Source: Trichomonas vaginalis G3
Lineage: Eukaryota > Parabasalia > Trichomonadida > Trichomonadidae
NCBI RefSeq assembly: GCF_026262505.1
Contig: NC_067206.1
Span: 19,055,319-19,119,318, forward strand
Direction of reading: 5' to 3'
DNA length: 64,000 bases
Part shown: positions 60,100 through 64,000 of the stretch, in pieces
Layout: the number at the start of each line of letters is the position of its first letter
Numbering within the stretch: position 1 is the stretch's first letter
The notes under the pieces: model-generated
The model's input: the letters and a program-made list of their open reading frames with translations, nothing else
Database searches by the model: none
Told to the model about the DNA's origin: nothing
Translations under genes and position numbers: made by a program

Positions 60100-60472
60100 A
60101 TCGATTTTTTATTATCGATATTCAATACAAATGAATTCATATTATAATAGTATCTAGTATAACTAGGTATTCTATCACAGTATTTCTTCAATTTATTATA
60201 ATATTTCAGCATTTTTTAGTTTCAATGCTGATTTGTTCCTTAGCTTGTAAACTATAGTTACTTTATATCTTCGGCTATTATCCTATTCAACTTAGACGTA
60301 AAAAAATCAAATAACGTATAAATATAATTTTAATGGTAAAAGATTAAATGTTTATTCCGTATGTAATGTGATTTGATTTGGATGGTAAGATAAGTTTCGG
60401 TATAGTTTTTGTTAATTGATTAAGAATTGTTGAATAAAATTCTGGAACTTCGTCAATTTCTTTGATTCCCTC
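60100..60472. repeat. Inverted repeat arm in element I, right
   Basis: Complement of 58496-58868; it includes an antisense copy of the last transposase codons. Beyond it, 60473-60857 is unique AT-rich sequence to the right terminus. Confidence 0.88.
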
Positions 60473-61039
60473 TTCCTCGCAATACAACTCCATATCATTA
60501 ACTTGTATTTAAAGGCTTCCATATACAAAACTATATATAATGTTTGAAAGTTAAATCCAATCTTTTTCTATTTCTAAAAAAATTGAGACCTAAACACGAG
60601 ATAGCTTTCAGAAAATTTTCAGGGACATTTTTAATCATTTTTTTATTTATTGTAATATCTTTGTTATTAAATTTGAATTGTTTAATATTTGAATGTAAAG
60701 AATTGAATAGTAATAATTTTAGTTTTAATACATAGCTAATTGCTAAGCAAAATAATTAATTTATTGTAATTTTGACATGTAAACTAAAAGGGAATTTAGC
60801 CGGCCAAATATGTGTCAGTTTTTGACTTCACCTCACTTCCACCATTTCGTCTTATGACATTAACAAAATAATTTTATGATTTCATGTTGTTTTTAATAAA
60901 ATTCTCTAGCAAATTCAAATCAAATTTATAAAATTTGGTAAAATATGTAAAAATCAATTAGCATACATCATTGAATCAACAAAAATTATAATCTTTATTC
61001 TCGAAAATGAACAAACCAAAAAGCATTAAATATTGTTCG

Positions 61040-61385
61040 TCAAAAACGAAATCCTTTTAGAACTGAAAGTACGGTATATATTGTGCGTCGGTGCTAGCCA
61101 GTAGCTAGCACCGGCGACACAATATAAAATTTTTAGAAAAGTGCCATTTTTAATGGAAGCGTCCGCCATTAACATGCACTGTGCTCAGAGCAACTCAATG
61201 GAGAAAGGAATGTACATTCATGAACAAACAGGAACAAACAGAGTACTGAAGAAACACTCATGCATGGATATTATTGCCGAAAGTGTTATCGAGGATTCGA
61301 TCATGAATATCACAAGATCAAAGAAACCTCAGACAGCCAAAAGAACGACAGGCGGTAAGTTGTATTGTTGTATACGGGGTTAAGG
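61040..61385 (+). other. Segment with a GC-rich hairpin and an unassigned 80-codon frame
   Basis: 61080-61128 is a GC-richer hairpin (arms attgtg.cg.cggtgctagc, loop cagta). 61141-61383 is open for 80 codons (MPFLMEASAINMHCAQSNSM ... KKPQTAKRTTGGKLYCCIRG). Its composition is less AT-biased than its surroundings, so it may be part of a real gene, but I recognise no family and its 3' end abuts a transposon end. Confidence 0.35.
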
Positions 61386-62822
61386 AATTTGACACTTTAC
61401 AAAAAGTGACAACTTTACATATCATATTTATGAAAATAAGGTATTTATCACAAATATATAATTATATTATAGCTTTCTATAATTAATAAATCTATATTTA
61501 TTATAAAATGATATTTTTAAAAAAAATATAATAAAATTATATTTAAAATTTTTATTCTAAATTTAATTCTTTTAATTCACCATCGACTCTCTAAAGATTT
61601 TTCATTCCTTCGGCCCATTTGGTTAACCTTTTGAACGCTTGGTAAGGAGCTAAATGGATATGTTTTCCATTAATTAAATGATCTGGAAGACTTTTATGAG
61701 GTTTTGTGTTATACCGTAGAATCCATCGATGTATATCAGTCCATTTAGCGCAATGCTGCTCAATTCCAGGCCAAATTCTTTCTATCTTGCCGTTTTTGTA
61801 GGGACAATGGGGGGTAATGAAAATATGACCAATATTTTTGGATTTCATTGATTCTAAGAAGAACCCCCTATTTTCTTTATGAAAAAAGTGAATATCGACA
61901 TGCCAGATCATGTTCACGTAATTAGCTTCATAAAACTGACTGACCTCTGGCATGTCGATGTTCGCGCTCATGATTAATCTTTAACACTCTAAAGACTTTT
62001 ATTATATCATGGACGCTGGGCGTTGGAATGAGATCAATAGGGAGGTAGTTGATTTGCAAAAGTCTTAAAGACTCAGGAATAATCTCATTTTCTTGATTCA
62101 GTAGGAATACTCTTATCAATGTGGTTAAGATCTATTGCACGGGGTATATTATGAAGCCAATCATCTGTTTGTGTAATTTGGAGGTTTCCCTGCTTCATTA
62201 ATTTGAATCTTTGATAATGTCTTCTAGCGTAAAGTAAATCATTGTGGATTGTTTCATATGTTCCAATAATTCCAAGAGTTGCATGCTGGCGATTTGCAAG
62301 AGGATTAATATATGGCTCTAATAAGTTACTCACAACCTCTATAAGAGTGGTAGTTATTTCTTTAGGAGGTAGGCCTGTTTTAATATGAAAGTCTTTAAAG
62401 GATGGTTCTTCTATCGATGGAAGAGGTTCAACATCAGACTGTGATGTGGAATAAGATATTTTTTCGGAGGATTCATCATTATTGTCAGAAAAACTTTGAG
62501 AAGAACTAGATTGTGACTCATCACCAACTGCATGTGCTGGAGTGTCACCAGATGTAGATTGCCGCTGACTGTCACCAGCGGCTTGAAGTGTATTATCACG
62601 TGTATTTATAAGCCGTTCAATTTGCTCACGAGCACGTAGTATATGTAGGGGATCAACTGCTGGTTGTTGGTTTAAAAGCCTAAGGAATGATTGTTCACCT
62701 CGTGCAACATGGAAGAGTACTGCTTTACGAAATGTCTTAGGATCTATTTTGGGGCGGACTCTGCCTGTGATCAATGGAACATTTGTTAGTGCATGCTTAT
62801 ACGTTGTTTTCTTGGATATCAA
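61386..62822 (-). pseudogene. Integrase-core transposase remnant with internal deletion (element L)
   Basis: End-like text 'tttgacactttacaaaaagt' lies at 61388. Read leftwards from 62822: 'TNVPLITGRVRPKIDPKTF' (N-terminal family motif, its first part missing), a Ser/Gln/Glu spacer (~62480-62600), a region with 'IDLIPTPSVHDIIKVFRVLK' in another frame (62119-61928), then 'IWHVDIHFFHKENRG' directly followed by 'FFLESMKSKNIGHIFITP' and 'NGKIERIWPGIE'. The stretch with the second catalytic Asp (about 85-90 codons) is missing at the 'ENRG' junction. The 5' end is cut at ~62822 against MULE sequence. Confidence 0.8.
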
Positions 62823-62829
62823 ATCTCAT

Positions 62830-63309
62830 GAAAATTGTTCCGCCAAAGTAGCAATATTTAATTTTTTTGTTAATCGATTCTGAAATGTTATTTGTGAGAG
62901 CTAAATTTTCATCTCTTTCGGTGGCTGTCCATCTGTCTTGGTTTGATATCCATTGATTTTGTATGTATTTTGAAAATTCTGGGAATTTTTCGGCTATTTC
63001 CAGAATTTTTTTGAACGTTGGTTCAATCCATTCTTTCTTGCCATTTCTGCCGTATGCAAGATAGTTCATTTTTGTATCTAATATCAATTTGTCTGAACTC
63101 TCAAATGCATAATCTTTCAAAAATTTTTTGAACGCCCTCAATACATGAACTGCACACCAATGAAGGATAACTTCTGGAAAAGAGTTGATAATCGCATTTT
63201 CGATTTCTTGTGCACAATCTGATATAAAATATTTTGGTTTTACTTTTGCCCAGTTAAAAAATGCCTTGAGACAGAATGCAATATTTTCTGAAGTGTTTGG
63301 ATAAACCAC
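62830..63309 (-). pseudogene. MULE transposase fragment
   Basis: Read from 63309: 'TVVYPNTSENIAFCLKAFF', 'PKYFISDCAQEIENAII' with a catalytic Asp, the signature 'ILHWCAVHVLRAFKKFL', and 'ALTNNISESINKKIKYC', the late conserved block. It is homologous to 30597-32105 (LSWCALHVLRAC) and to the remnant at 19952-20487. Both ends are cut by other elements: L at ~62822 and the inverse copy of K at 63310. Confidence 0.85.
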
Positions 63310-64000
63310 TGTTTCGTACCGAAATGGCTCACAAAAAGTGACAGAAAACCTTAAATTGCGCGGCAATTTTAATTAAAAAAATAAACATTAATTTTTGTGA
63401 TTGATATTATGCATTTTATTTATATTATATAAGATTTAAATTTAGGGGAAAAATTGGAAAAAAAATAAGATTGGAAGTCTTTAGGTAAGAAGGAAAGGGC
63501 AAGAGATATATAGTGTACCTATATACCTCTTGCCCTTTCATTCTAAGTAGAAATGGGAGAAACTTTGTCCGCATCATAAGTTATGCGGACAAAGTTTCTC
63601 CGATTTCTAATGGGAATTGCAGGCTATGAGGCACTGATATATAATCAGTACCTCATAGCCTACAATTCCCCTTATTAGACTTCCAAACTTTGAGTTAATG
63701 TCTTGACATTAACTCAAAGTTTGAAAAACTTCTCGTAAGAATCAATCGTCAAAAACCTCGATTGCAGTTATATTCATTGTGTTAAATTTGATTTATTTTG
63801 AAATTTTTATAAATTAAATTTTATATAACATAAAGCGTTATGAATTAGTATTTCCATATGAATTTTATCTCGAAAATAGTAATTTACAGTTATATTTCGG
63901 TTAATTTTGGAAATTTCTAGGAATACTTTAAGATAGTATGATTATATATAACTCTGCCTTCATGATTTATTTTAGCTTTCGCGCAAATATCAGTTAACTT
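63310..64000 (-). mobile_element. Second copy of element K (K2), inverse orientation, runs off the window
   Basis: Starts TGTTTCGTACCGAAATGGCT and follows the complement of 56336-55640 almost base for base, including hairpin array 14 and the antisense of the N-terminal transposase fragment near 63950. Its other end and 15-bp duplication lie outside; the expected left copy is the ~15 bp before 63310 (gtttggataaaccac). Confidence 0.92.
63475..63732. repeat. Hairpin array 14 (in K2)
   Basis: The four hairpins of array 12 in inverse order (C-B-A-D): 63488-63546, 63550-63608, 63612-63672 and 63678-63730. The differences from array 12 are mostly within loops. Confidence 0.95.

Larger units (their letters stand above)
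56923..60857 (+). mobile_element. Integrase-core transposon I (3.9 kb with D2 inside)
   Basis: Ends TCATAAGACGAAATGGTGGA and its complement at 60838-60857, followed inwards by 'agtgaa' and more loosely related text. It contains the intact-looking 422-aa transposase and a ~370-bp inverted repeat around insertion D2. Short direct text 'cattaa' lies near both ends (56915-56920 and 60858-60863) and may be its target duplication, though shorter than the 15 bp of the other families. Confidence 0.85.

Overview
The window is AT-rich DNA that looks like Trichomonas vaginalis, or a very close trichomonad. The evidence is the mix of mobile elements: giant Maverick/Polinton elements, a roughly 1.3 kb mariner with the layout of Tvmar1, MULEs, a hAT, a pogo/CENP-B-like gene and many integrase-core ('rve', IS3EU-like) DNA transposons. 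I found no intron and no ordinary host housekeeping gene. Almost all of the 64 kb can be read as nested transposons.

Layout. 1-1915: right end of one Maverick (Mav-1). 1916-6647: remnants of DDE and integrase-core transposons. 6648-33723: a MULE-bearing segment flanked by an 80-bp direct duplication, with a complete-length Maverick (Mav-2, 6841-30149) inserted near its left end and a mariner (32186-33484) beside its transposase. Mav-2 carries protein-primed DNA polymerase B, a packaging ATPase, a retroviral-type integrase, a probable major capsid protein, a long collagen-like fibre with a phage-type tip, two KilA-N genes and about a dozen small genes. It has ~884-bp terminal inverted repeats that contain a gene. 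One KilA-N gene is split by a 1.97-kb MULE derivative flanked by an 81-bp target duplication. 34011-36145: hAT transposase. 36890-37760: hairpin array. 38040-39620: purine-rich minisatellite next to a pogo-like gene. 42130-53545: an 11.4-kb nest of integrase-core elements, including a transposase with about twenty 48-bp N-terminal repeats that is itself interrupted by a 3.1-kb element. 54081-56551: a Pif1-type helicase remnant hit by two small elements. 56923-60857: an integrase-core element with an intact-looking 422-aa transposase, carrying a further insertion. 61386-64000: more broken integrase and MULE pieces.

Three observations stand out. (1) The integrase-core elements and their deletion derivatives repeatedly make 14-16 bp (typically exactly 15 bp) target-site duplications and mostly have 5'-TGTT-type ends; this was read directly at six insertions. 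(2) Two segments carrying MULE transposase sequence are each flanked by 80-81 bp direct duplications, far longer than the 9-11 bp usual for MULEs. (3) Fourteen clusters of back-to-back perfect or near-perfect hairpins (about 48-65 bp each) sit inside these elements, often as a repeating cycle of four hairpin types of about 240-250 bp. The hairpin design is kept across families whose sequences differ. I do not recognise this as a described system.
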